From contig CADBIY010000014.1 of assembly GCA_902794895.1 (NCBI GenBank), positions 1 to 37,812 on the forward strand: a stretch of DNA of 37,812 bases. The letters run 5' to 3'. Made by a program: the position numbers and the translations under genes. This document shows positions 30,625-37,812 of this stretch, piece after piece. This stretch comes from Candidatus Avelusimicrobium vaccinum (lineage in GTDB: Bacteria > Elusimicrobiota > Elusimicrobia > Elusimicrobiales > Elusimicrobiaceae). The notes under the pieces were generated by a model. The model ran no database searches, was not told where the DNA came from, and saw only the letters and a program-made list of their open reading frames with translations. Positions within the stretch are counted from its first letter, which is position 1, and each line of letters begins with the position of its first letter.

Positions 30625-31192
30625 TCTAGATATTTTATGTTTGCTCCAAGAACACGGAGCCATTTTAGAGGGTCACTTTGCCATGCCTTCCGGGTTCCAT
30701 AGTCAAACGTATATTCAAACCTCTTTACTTTTACAGCACCCGCATTTAGCGCAAAAAATTGCCAGTGCGTTGGCTGATAAATTTACCAAAAATGCGGATG
30801 TAATTATGGCATTAACCCCGTCTAACTCTGTACTGGCGCAGGAAGTGGCACGCGTGCGCGGGGTACGTGCCATTTTTGCTTCTAAAGATGAGCAAGGCGG
30901 AATGATTTTGAAACATAATTTTTCCATCAAAGAAGGGGAAAACGTACTGATTGTGGATGATGTGGCTGTTTCCGGACGTAAAATCAACAAAGCCATTGAA
31001 TTAGTCGGGAACTTTAAAGGTAATGTTATTGGCGTGGGGGTAATTGTAGACCGATCCATGGGATATTTACCGCTGACGGTGCCGTTGCGCTCGTTATTGG
31101 CTTATCCGATGCAGACATTTTGCGCGAAAGAATGTCCGCTTTGTGCGGCTAAAATTCCGTTTAGCCAATTGGAAGAATTAAAAGGACTTTAA
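30611..31192 (+). CDS. pyrE: Orotate phosphoribosyltransferase-like enzyme
   Basis: A PRPP-dependent phosphoribosyltransferase, most like the PyrE subgroup, which makes orotidine 5'-phosphate in pyrimidine synthesis. The start at 30611 has GGAG upstream and gives 193 residues. The PRPP-binding motif LIVDDVAVSG lies at about residues 113-122, EGHFAMPSGFHSQTYIQ near the start matches the PyrE N-terminus, and the C-terminal CAKECPLCAAKIP is a Cys-rich tail shared with some PyrE-like proteins. No other pyr gene is adjacent, so a salvage role with another base is possible. Confidence 0.8.
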   Translation: MPRNNLDILCLLQEHGAILEGHFAMPSGFHSQTYIQTSLLLQHPHLAQKIASALADKFTKNADVIMALTPSNSVLAQEVARVRGVRAIFASKDEQGGMILKHNFSIKEGENVLIVDDVAVSGRKINKAIELVGNFKGNVIGVGVIVDRSMGYLPLTVPLRSLLAYPMQTFCAKECPLCAAKIPFSQLEELKGL

Positions 31193-31193
31193 T

Positions 31194-32366
31194 ATGCAGG
31201 AAATTAAATTAAAAGCGAAAGAAGAACGTCGGCTTAAAGCCGGACACTGGTGGATTTTCTCCAACGAAATCGACGGACTTGATACTTCTATTGAACCGGG
31301 AACCTTGGTGCGGGTTCTTGCCAGCGATGGCACACAAGCCGGGATCGGTTATTTTAATCCGCACAGTTTAATTGCCGCACGGCTTTTGCTCAAAGGCGAA
31401 GGTGATTTGCCGGAAGATTTTGTATTTGAAGCGTTAGATGAAGCATACGGCCGGCGTAAGGAAATCGGCGTGCGCAAGTATGGCCGGATGTGCTACGGCG
31501 AAGCTGACCAACTGCCGGGGCTGGTGATTGACCGCTATGGAGATGTGTTAGTGATGGATGTGCTAACCGCCGGGATGGAAAAATTAAAACCGCAAATTAC
31601 GAAAGCCGTCCAAAGAATTTTTAAACCCAAAGGCATTTACTATAAAAACGACAGCGCATTCCGTGCGCTGGAAGGCTTAACCAATACGCCGGAAATTATC
31701 GGCGAAGTTCCCGAAGAAGTGGAAATAGAGGAAAACGGCGTAAAATATTTGGTACCGATTCGCGGCGGTCAAAAAACAGGTTTTTATTTTGACCAACGTG
31801 AAAACCGCGCGTTTTTAAAACCGTATTTTAAAGATAAATTGGTGTTGGATTTGTATTCGTATATTGGTTCTTTTGGTATTACGGCGGCGCTAGCCGGGGC
31901 GAGCCAGGTGTGGGGCTGTGATTCTTCTGCCGCTGCCGTAGAATATGCCCAAAAAAATGCTGAGTTAAATGGCGTAAAAGATGTGGCTATTTTCCACCGG
32001 GATGATGCCGAACGGCTTTTATCCGCCATGAAAAAAGGTGAACTGCCCGACCAGCCGGATATGGTGTTGTTAGATCCGCCGGCTTTTGTAAAAAGCCGCA
32101 AAGCACTTCCGCAAGCCGTGGGGCTTTACGTTAAACTGGTTAAAATGGCACTTGAAGGACTCAAGCCGGGCGGCTATTTAGCCTTTTCGACCTGTTCGCA
32201 CCATGTTTCACGTGAATTATTTGTAGATATTATTCGCCAAGGTGTTAGCAAATCGGGACGTACGGCAGTACTGGTGGAACTGCGCGGTCAGGCAAAAGAT
32301 CATCCGGTTTTGATGGGTATGCCGGAAACAGAGTACTTACACTTTGCGCTTATCCAAGTGCGGTAG
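31194..32366 (+). CDS. rlmI: RlmI-like 23S rRNA (cytosine-C5)-methyltransferase
   Basis: A SAM-dependent methyltransferase with an N-terminal PUA-type RNA-binding domain, 390 residues. The N-terminal part (LKAKEERRLKAGHWWIFSNE) is typical of RlmI. The SAM-binding motif LDLYSYIGSFGITAALAGA lies around residue 220. The catalytic motif LLDPPAFVKSRK is followed by FSTCSHHVSRELF, whose Cys is expected to be the nucleophile. The E. coli target is C1962; the exact site here is inferred. ATG follows the pyrE-like stop by one base. Confidence 0.9.
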   Translation: MQEIKLKAKEERRLKAGHWWIFSNEIDGLDTSIEPGTLVRVLASDGTQAGIGYFNPHSLIAARLLLKGEGDLPEDFVFEALDEAYGRRKEIGVRKYGRMCYGEADQLPGLVIDRYGDVLVMDVLTAGMEKLKPQITKAVQRIFKPKGIYYKNDSAFRALEGLTNTPEIIGEVPEEVEIEENGVKYLVPIRGGQKTGFYFDQRENRAFLKPYFKDKLVLDLYSYIGSFGITAALAGASQVWGCDSSAAAVEYAQKNAELNGVKDVAIFHRDDAERLLSAMKKGELPDQPDMVLLDPPAFVKSRKALPQAVGLYVKLVKMALEGLKPGGYLAFSTCSHHVSRELFVDIIRQGVSKSGRTAVLVELRGQAKDHPVLMGMPETEYLHFALIQVR

Positions 32367-32390
32367 ATTAACATTCGTAAGGTATCTATT

Positions 32391-32423
32391 AAAACCACGC
32401 GGGTAATGCTCCCGCGTGGTTTG
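32391..32423. terminator. Bidirectional terminator between convergent operons
   Basis: AACCACGCGGG (32393-32403) pairs perfectly with CCCGCGTGGTT (32411-32421), with A residues on the left and TTG on the right. It serves the RlmI-like gene on the plus strand and the helicase gene on the minus strand. Confidence 0.88.
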
Positions 32424-34904
32424 TTACAAAATTTCCAACGGGGCAAATTTAAGCATAAACGTACGGCGGGTGCCGTTTTGAAAAAGCACCGTAATTTTGG
32501 AACTCTCTCCCGATCCTGCAATTTGTACAATTTTCCCTTGCCCAAATACCCCGTGTTTGACTTGGCAGCCCACTGCCACGCCGTCTGCATTTTTTTTAAC
32601 GGGTGTTTCGGGTGCTTTCGGGGTGGTGTGAACGGCTCCCGGTACGCGGCGCGGGTCGGAAAATGCGTATTTAGGGGCAGACGGTGCCGGGGCTGAATAT
32701 AAGGAACCTAAACCGGGAGTGCGCCCGTAAGAAGCGGAAGTATAATCTAAATTATCGTCGTCTTGAATTTCGTAACCGTCTTCATCATACCGTTTTTGAA
32801 AACGGCTTTTGTGCGCGTATTGCTCAAAATCCCGGGTGTAGTTGCGCGAAGCATAGTTTTCGCCGTATTGGCGTTTGCGTTGGGTAAAGCGTTCGTAATT
32901 TCCGCCGGAATAACTGCTGTTTGTGCCCCAGGCAAAACGAGGCGTTGTTTCCTCCACTTGGTTTTCATCCAGCAGGCCGCTTTCAAACAAAAAGCGGGAG
33001 GGCAGATTTTCTTGCAATTGGCCGAATTTGCGGCGGGTGCGTGCGTAGGTTAAAAAGAGTCGTTTTTTGGCACGTGTCATGGCCACGTAACACAAGCGGC
33101 GTTCTTCTTCGGTTTCGTCTTCGTTGTCGCGCCCGATGGGAAACAGATTTTCTTCCAACCCGGTTACGAAAACATTATCAAACTCTAACCCTTTAGCCAG
33201 GTGCACCGTCATCAAAGTAACGGCTCCGCCTTCGCCGGCCTGGCTGTCATCTTCGCCGGACAAAAGCGAAATTTCTTGCAGAAAATCCGCTACGGACGGT
33301 TCTTTTTCTCCTTTTTCGCACCGTTCTTCATATTCTTTAACAGCGTTGATAAGAGCGTCCAAGTTTTGCAGGCGGGATTCGGCCTCCGGGTCTTTTTCCA
33401 ACTCGGCTTTTACCGCATCCATATAGCCGGATTCCAGTAGAATTTTATGAAAAATATCGGCCGGATCCGTCAGCAGCATATCGCCGCGCCAGTTTTCAAA
33501 CAGTTGCACCAGTTTGATAGCCGCCTTAACGGCCATGGAACTTAGTCCCGGCACGTAGGCTGCATTTTTAAGAGTATCATAAAGTGAAATTTGTTTTTCT
33601 TCGGCGTGAGCGAGTAATACTTCCTGTGCTTTAGCACCGATACCGCGCGCGGGCGTATTGATAATACGTAGCAGACTGACGTTGTCGGCCGGATTTACCA
33701 GTAAACGCGCGTAACAGAGAATATCCTTAATTTCTTTACGGTCATAGAAACGCACGGTGCCGACTAAGCGGTACGGAATTTGATAGCGGCGGAAATAGTC
33801 TTCAAAACTGCGGCTCTGTGCATTGGTACGGTAAAAAACCGCTATATCTTTGAGACTGGCTCCGTCGGTATCTACCAGTGCTTTAATGTTTTGGCTGACC
33901 CAGCGTGCTTCTTCCCCTTCGGTGCCGACTTGACGCACTTCAATCGGGTCGCCGGAGTCTTTTTCGGTAAATAGGTTTTTTTCTTTGCGCTTTTTGTTTT
34001 TGGTAATTAGTTTATTGGACGCTTCCAAAATTACTTTGGTGGAGCGGTAATTTTGCTCCAGCGTGATAGTTTTAGCATCCTTAAAATCTTTCTCAAATTC
34101 CAAAATGTTGCGGATATTGGCTCCACGCCACGAATAAATACTTTGGTCCGGGTCCCCCACTACGCACAATTTGCGGTGCTTGGCGGCGAGCATTTTAGTA
34201 ATTAAGTATTGGGTATGGTTTGTGTCCTGGTATTCGTCCACCAAAATATATTGGAAAAAATCTTGGTAATAACTTTTAATATCTTCATGGTCGCGCAGTA
34301 AAACGACGGTTTTAACAAGTAAATCCCCAAAATCCAGTGCGCCGGCTTCTTTTAACTTTTGTTCATAGCGGCGATAAATTTCTGCGGTACGGATTTTAAA
34401 ATCTATGCCCGAGGCCGTGGCTGCTTGCATCATGGTTTCCGGCCCGACCATATCGTCTTTGGCACGCGAAATTTGCGCTAAAATCTGGCCCACTTCTTTT
34501 TTAGGTTCTTTAACGCCCATTTGCTGCAAGAGTAGCGTGATTACTTTTTTCTGGTCGGTTTCATCATAGATTGCAAAATCTTTTGTTAGCCCTAACTTCT
34601 CAGCGTGTTGGCGCAAAATACGTACGCCAAACGAGTGAAACGTGTGGATCCACACGCGCCGCGCGCTTCCGGGAACCAGTTGTTCCACGCGCTCGCGCAT
34701 TTCGCCGGCGGCTTTGTTGGTAAATGTAACCGCTAAAATACGCGAAGGGTTATACCCGTCCGAAATAAGTTTGGCAATTTTGGTAGTTAATGTTTTAGTT
34801 TTACCCGTTCCCGCACCGGCTACAATGAGGCACGGTCCTCCGTCGTAATTAACAGCGGCAAGTTGTTGCGGGTTGAGGGAACGTAACGATTCTTGCAAAG
34901 TCAT
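32424..34904 (-). CDS. pcrA: ATP-dependent DNA helicase PcrA/UvrD
   Basis: A superfamily 1A 3'-5' helicase used in nucleotide excision repair and removal of RecA or stalled polymerase. The 826-residue protein has Walker A GAGTGKTKTL (about 30-39), the Walker B region VDEYQDTN, motif III GDPDQSIYSWRGANI, motif IV QNYRSTK, and motifs V and VI (VHLAKGLEFDNVFV and YVAMTRAKKRLFLTYA). The C-terminal extension after residue 700 is Gln/Tyr/Gly-rich, then closes with a Tudor-like domain (VGCQVKHGVFGQGKIVQI), which favours PcrA. It overlaps the next minus-strand gene by four bases. Confidence 0.95.
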   Translation of the reverse strand: MTLQESLRSLNPQQLAAVNYDGGPCLIVAGAGTGKTKTLTTKIAKLISDGYNPSRILAVTFTNKAAGEMRERVEQLVPGSARRVWIHTFHSFGVRILRQHAEKLGLTKDFAIYDETDQKKVITLLLQQMGVKEPKKEVGQILAQISRAKDDMVGPETMMQAATASGIDFKIRTAEIYRRYEQKLKEAGALDFGDLLVKTVVLLRDHEDIKSYYQDFFQYILVDEYQDTNHTQYLITKMLAAKHRKLCVVGDPDQSIYSWRGANIRNILEFEKDFKDAKTITLEQNYRSTKVILEASNKLITKNKKRKEKNLFTEKDSGDPIEVRQVGTEGEEARWVSQNIKALVDTDGASLKDIAVFYRTNAQSRSFEDYFRRYQIPYRLVGTVRFYDRKEIKDILCYARLLVNPADNVSLLRIINTPARGIGAKAQEVLLAHAEEKQISLYDTLKNAAYVPGLSSMAVKAAIKLVQLFENWRGDMLLTDPADIFHKILLESGYMDAVKAELEKDPEAESRLQNLDALINAVKEYEERCEKGEKEPSVADFLQEISLLSGEDDSQAGEGGAVTLMTVHLAKGLEFDNVFVTGLEENLFPIGRDNEDETEEERRLCYVAMTRAKKRLFLTYARTRRKFGQLQENLPSRFLFESGLLDENQVEETTPRFAWGTNSSYSGGNYERFTQRKRQYGENYASRNYTRDFEQYAHKSRFQKRYDEDGYEIQDDDNLDYTSASYGRTPGLGSLYSAPAPSAPKYAFSDPRRVPGAVHTTPKAPETPVKKNADGVAVGCQVKHGVFGQGKIVQIAGSGESSKITVLFQNGTRRTFMLKFAPLEIL

Positions 34905-36121
34905 TTTAGTTTTAGTTGTACAAACGTTTCAATATGTGGCGTGTGCGGAAAGAAATCAAACGCTTCCACGTGTAAAATATCGTAATGTTGCGTCAGCGTT
35001 TTAAGGTCCGTAGCCAGCGTGAGCGGATTACACGAAATGTAAAGCACGTTTTCTACGCCGCTCTCTGCCACCGCTTTGCACGCTTTAGGGTGCATGCCGC
35101 CGCGGGGAGGATCCAAAATAATCAGCGCATCCTTTTTTTCAATCGGTTGCTGTTTCACAAAATCTTCTACTTTGGAGCAAAAAAACTGTACGTTTTTTAC
35201 CCCGTTTAACTTAGCGTTTTCTATCCCGTTATAAATAGCAGGCGCGACGGATTCCACACAAATACTTTTTTCGCACAAGTCCGCGCACGAGAGCGAAAAA
35301 CTACCGGCCCCGCCGTATAAGTCGTAAATACGTTTAGGGGCCAGTTGTTTTACAAATTGCCGCACGCGGGAGTACATCTTTTGCGCGGTTTTGGTATTGG
35401 TTTGAAAAAACGATTGCGGAGAAAGTTGAAAAATTACTTCGCGCTCTTTTACACCGTTTTCATCCGTCAAAAAAATCTTTTCAAAAATATGGTCCTTGCC
35501 TTTTAATACGCGCAAACTTTCCGGCGCGGCTGTGTCGGCCAGGCCATTATTAACCGCCGCCATAATGTTGGCGTTGGGTAGCACGCTTTCCACGGCTTTA
35601 ATAAATGTTTTTTCGTTAAAATCATCCGTTACAAACAGCACTACAATCTCTTCGCCGGTATTTTTCCCTTCCCTTAGTAGCAAATGGCGAAGAACACCCG
35701 TGTGTTTGCGTTGGTCGTAATAGGGTAAGTTTTCTTTTTCTGCCCACGCGCGGATTGCCGCCAACAGCGCGGGCAATTTATCGTTAAAAAGAGCACACTC
35801 GGTAATTTCCACTGCGCGGTCAAAACGTCCTTTATATTTAAAACCAAGTGCTTGTTCAAATTCGAGGGGTCGTGTTTTGTTGGCGGGGTCTTTTTTGTTG
35901 TAATCTTCGCGCCATTTAACTTGGTGACAAAAGCCCAGCTCCACTTTGTTGCGGAAGTAAAGCGGCTCGTCCGTTACCGTAACGGGAATATCCTGCGTCC
36001 AAAAATCTTTTAGTGTTTCTTGCAACTGCGCGCGCTTTTTAGCAACCTGTTCCTCGTAGGGGAGGTTTAACAGCGCACATCCGCCGCACACGCCAAAATG
36101 TTTACACGTTACGTTAGGCAT
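34901..36121 (-). CDS. RlmD/TrmA-family RNA (uracil-C5)-methyltransferase with an Fe-S cluster
   Basis: A SAM-dependent m5U methyltransferase for 23S rRNA or tRNA, 406 residues. Cys6, Cys12 and Cys15 (CKHFGVCGGC), with a fourth Cys in ITECALFND, fit the [4Fe-4S] cluster of RlmD-type proteins. There is no N-terminal TRAM domain. The methyltransferase domain shows DLYGGAGSFSLSCAD, LDPPRGGMHP, the catalytic-Cys motif ISCNPLTLATDL and the HIETFVQL ending. The exact target (U747, U1939 or tRNA U54) cannot be assigned from sequence. It overlaps the helicase gene by four bases and ychF by eight. Confidence 0.9.
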   Translation of the reverse strand: MPNVTCKHFGVCGGCALLNLPYEEQVAKKRAQLQETLKDFWTQDIPVTVTDEPLYFRNKVELGFCHQVKWREDYNKKDPANKTRPLEFEQALGFKYKGRFDRAVEITECALFNDKLPALLAAIRAWAEKENLPYYDQRKHTGVLRHLLLREGKNTGEEIVVLFVTDDFNEKTFIKAVESVLPNANIMAAVNNGLADTAAPESLRVLKGKDHIFEKIFLTDENGVKEREVIFQLSPQSFFQTNTKTAQKMYSRVRQFVKQLAPKRIYDLYGGAGSFSLSCADLCEKSICVESVAPAIYNGIENAKLNGVKNVQFFCSKVEDFVKQQPIEKKDALIILDPPRGGMHPKACKAVAESGVENVLYISCNPLTLATDLKTLTQHYDILHVEAFDFFPHTPHIETFVQLKLK

Positions 36122-37187
36122 TTATTTTAAACAGGCAAACGTCGCCGTCCTTTACAATATAGTCTTTGCCTTCACTACGGATGAGGCCGTGTTCGCGCAG
36201 GGCCTTTTCGTCGCCGTATTTTACTAAATCGTCAAAAGTATATACGTCGGCGCGGATAAAGCCTTTTTCAAAATCGCTGTGGATTTTACCCGCGGCTTGC
36301 GGAGCCGTACACCCCACCGGAATAAGCCAACTGCGTACTTCCACTTCGGCTCCGGCGGTAAAATACGTGCAAAGGTTTAACAGTTTCATCCCTTCGCGCA
36401 CTACTTTTTCAAGCCCCGTATATTCACTCCCTGTTTCGGCGAGAAAGGCCTTCTTTTCTTCTTCGCTAAATTCGGCAATATCGGCTTCAAATTTAACACA
36501 CAATTCCACAAAGCCCGCGCCGTTTTCCTTCGCATACGCGGCTACTTTGGCGGCATTTTGTTCGTTTCGTTTTTCGCTATTGTTTCCCACATACAAAACG
36601 GGTTTTGCAGTTAAAAATTGGTATTCTTTTAATTCTTCCGGCTCTAAACCTAACGAGGAAACCGGCTTGCCGTTTTCCAGAGCGGCTTTGATTGCTTTCA
36701 TGCGTTCCCAAGCGGCAACGGCGTCTTTTTTGCCCGATTTGGCGTTGCTTGCCAGGCGGTCGCAAATTTTTGTGGCACTTTCCAAATCAGCGAGCATCAG
36801 TTCCGTATTAATTACTTCAATATCACGCAACGGATCTACAGAGTTCATCACGTGTGTAACATTTTCGTCTTCAAAGAGGCGCACCACATGGATAATGGCG
36901 TCCACTTCGCGGATGTTGGCTAAAAATTTGTTCCCGAGCCCTTCGCCCTGGCTGGCCCCTTTGACGATACCGGCAATATCCACAAATTTAATGAACGCGG
37001 CCGTTTTCTTGGGTGGTTTAAACATTTCAAACAGTTTATCCAGCCGCTTATCCGGGATCGGCACAATGCCCACGTTGGGCTCAATGGTGCAGAACGGATA
37101 GTTGCTGGCTTCTGCGCCGGCGCAGGTAAGCGCGTTAAAAAGGGTGGATTTGCCTACGTTAGGCAACCCGACAATACCAATTTCCAT
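36114..37187 (-). CDS. ychF: Ribosome-binding ATPase YchF (OLA1 family)
   Basis: YchF is an Obg-related P-loop ATPase that binds ribosomes and takes part in stress responses. The 357-residue protein begins MEIGIVGLPNVGKSTLFNAL (G1 at residues 7-14) and has the switch region YPFCTIEPNVGIV. It also contains DIAGIVKGASQGEGLGNKFL, the C-terminal TGS domain (AEVEVRSWLIPVGCTAPQAA) and, near the end, HSDFEKGFIRADV. AAGGAG lies just before the start. A terminator-like hairpin lies in the leader at 37209-37247. Confidence 0.97.
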   Translation of the reverse strand: MEIGIVGLPNVGKSTLFNALTCAGAEASNYPFCTIEPNVGIVPIPDKRLDKLFEMFKPPKKTAAFIKFVDIAGIVKGASQGEGLGNKFLANIREVDAIIHVVRLFEDENVTHVMNSVDPLRDIEVINTELMLADLESATKICDRLASNAKSGKKDAVAAWERMKAIKAALENGKPVSSLGLEPEELKEYQFLTAKPVLYVGNNSEKRNEQNAAKVAAYAKENGAGFVELCVKFEADIAEFSEEEKKAFLAETGSEYTGLEKVVREGMKLLNLCTYFTAGAEVEVRSWLIPVGCTAPQAAGKIHSDFEKGFIRADVYTFDDLVKYGDEKALREHGLIRSEGKDYIVKDGDVCLFKINA

Positions 37188-37208
37188 GGGAAAACTCCTT
37201 GGGACAAC

Positions 37209-37247
37209 AAAAAAATGCTAAAAATCTACAAGATATTTTAGCATTTT
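37209..37247 (-). terminator. Terminator-like hairpin in the ychF leader
   Basis: On the minus strand AAAATGCTAAAA (37247-37236) pairs with TTTTAGCATTTT (37223-37212), 12 bp, and the 3' arm continues as a run of seven T residues. It lies 22 bases before the ychF ATG, too close for a promoter between them, so the ychF transcript must cross it. This suggests attenuation. Confidence 0.75.
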
Positions 37248-37278
37248 AGTTCATCTCCCGCATTAAAAGGAACTTTGA

Positions 37279-37284
37279 TATAAT
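37279..37284 (+). promoter_or_regulatory. -10 box of the DUF2157 gene
   Basis: TATAAT lies 22 bases before the ATG at 37307. A GGGAGGG Shine-Dalgarno sequence sits in between. The -35 box is not evident. Confidence 0.55.
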
Positions 37285-37306
37285 AAACCATACTCCGGGA
37301 GGGTTT

Positions 37307-37812
37307 ATGTCTTTATCCAAAAAATTAAACCGTTGGAAAGAACAACAATTTATCAACCAAAAACAAGTGGACCAAATTTTAGCGTTTGAACGCCAACGCT
37401 CCGGCAACACCTTTTGGCGCACCGCTTTTATTATTGCCGGGTTACTCATTGGCTTAGGCGTATGTTTATTGGTAGCCTCCAACTGGGACGCGCTGGGCCC
37501 GATTTTCAAATTAACCGGAGATTTTATTATTTTAGCCAGCATTTTTTACACTACTTTCTGGTGCGTTACGCATGAGCGCAAAGGGCTTAGCGAACTTTTT
37601 GCCATTTTGTCTTTTTTGATGATCGGTGCCACGATTGGGCTTATCGGCCAAGTGTTTAATTTGGAAGGAGGCTGGAGTTCGTTTGCCCTTACTTGGGCCG
37701 TGCTGGGGCTACCGTTTGTGCTGGTGAGCCGGTCCATATTCTTTAATGTGGGGTGGTTGTGTCTATTTTTCAGTTTATTTAATAATTTTTCGAGTTTTTT
37801 ATATTCTTCAAT
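37307..37812 (+). CDS. DUF2157 membrane protein (N-terminal part)
   Basis: A membrane protein cut by the window edge; 168 codons are visible. GGGAGGG precedes the ATG. The N-terminus has the basic helix KLNRWKEQQFINQKQVDQIL, then the membrane block IAGLLIGLGVCLLVASNWDA, a second membrane segment near residues 70-85, and the motif GATIGLIGQVFNLEGGWSSF, which is typical of DUF2157. The remaining transmembrane segments lie beyond the window. The function of the family is unknown. Confidence 0.85.
   Translation, partial: MSLSKKLNRWKEQQFINQKQVDQILAFERQRSGNTFWRTAFIIAGLLIGLGVCLLVASNWDALGPIFKLTGDFIILASIFYTTFWCVTHERKGLSELFAILSFLMIGATIGLIGQVFNLEGGWSSFALTWAVLGLPFVLVSRSIFFNVGWLCLFFSLFNNFSSFLYSS

Noticed and set aside
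36166-37101. Plus-strand frame of 311 codons
   Set aside because: It is antisense to ychF, which is unmistakable; the Ser-rich composition is that expected of a reverse-strand shadow.
1-37812. CRISPR arrays, tRNA or rRNA genes, insertion sequences, prophage genes
   Set aside because: I looked in the intergenic gaps and saw no regularly spaced repeats, no cloverleaf sequences, and no transposase, integrase or phage structural genes.

Overview
The window is a 37.8 kb stretch of a compact, moderate-GC bacterial chromosome with short gene gaps, many overlapping starts and stops, and few promoters. I infer a gut-type Elusimicrobiota relative (Elusimicrobium-like). The reasons are the prepilin-like protein with the N-terminal pattern FTxVELLVVVLIIGILSA, two-subunit glycine decarboxylase, and the mixture of Gram-negative envelope genes (AsmA-like protein, AMIN/amidase) with mre/rod genes directly behind the ribosomal operon. 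No rRNA gene or marker tree is available here, so this assignment is an inference.

Layout. (1) 1-8391: the spc and alpha ribosomal operons run without a break: rpsH (partial), rplF, rplR, rpsE, rplO, secY, adk, map, infA, rpmJ, rpsM, rpsK, rpsD, rpoA, rplQ. The L30 gene rpmD is absent from its usual place, and a large imperfect inverted repeat sits between secY and adk. (2) 8405-14051: the elongasome set mreB, mreC, mreD, mrdA (PBP2), rodA. mreB is joined to the ribosomal operon and a strong terminator separates it from mreC. (3) 14058-18073: a DUF2344 protein, ribonuclease G and a secreted N-acetylmuramoyl-L-alanine amidase. (4) 18083-20003: a frameshifted prepilin gene lies divergent to a restriction-modification-type controller (C) protein with a C-box-like operator. 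The C protein is followed by a split chromate transporter and not by a restriction-modification system. (5) 20082-21621: a secreted protein that may be a degenerate trypsin-like protein, and a YgjP-like metallopeptidase. (6) 21719-25985: the glycine cleavage genes gcvT, gcvH, gcvPA and gcvPB. (7) 25986-26942: a gene-poor stretch holding two sibling hairpin terminators around a hairpin-rich spacer, a 75-residue ORF on the minus strand, and in front of it a roughly 230-nt, heavily structured, apparently doubly pseudoknotted RNA leader. (8) 26943-32366: lipoate ligase-like protein, an HExxH membrane protein, an AsmA-like protein, a PyrE-like phosphoribosyltransferase and an RlmI-like methyltransferase. 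(9) 32424-37187, minus strand: a PcrA/UvrD helicase, an RlmD/TrmA-like methyltransferase and ychF. (10) 37307 to the end: a DUF2157 membrane protein, cut by the window edge.

Functionally, most of the window is translation, cell-wall elongation and one-carbon metabolism. GcvH needs lipoylation, and the lipoate ligase-like gene 1 kb downstream of gcvPB could supply it. The two parts most worth following are the structured RNA at 26639-26869, which has two wobble-containing helices that select the minus strand and a promoter placed at its 5' end, and the orphan C protein with its C-box.
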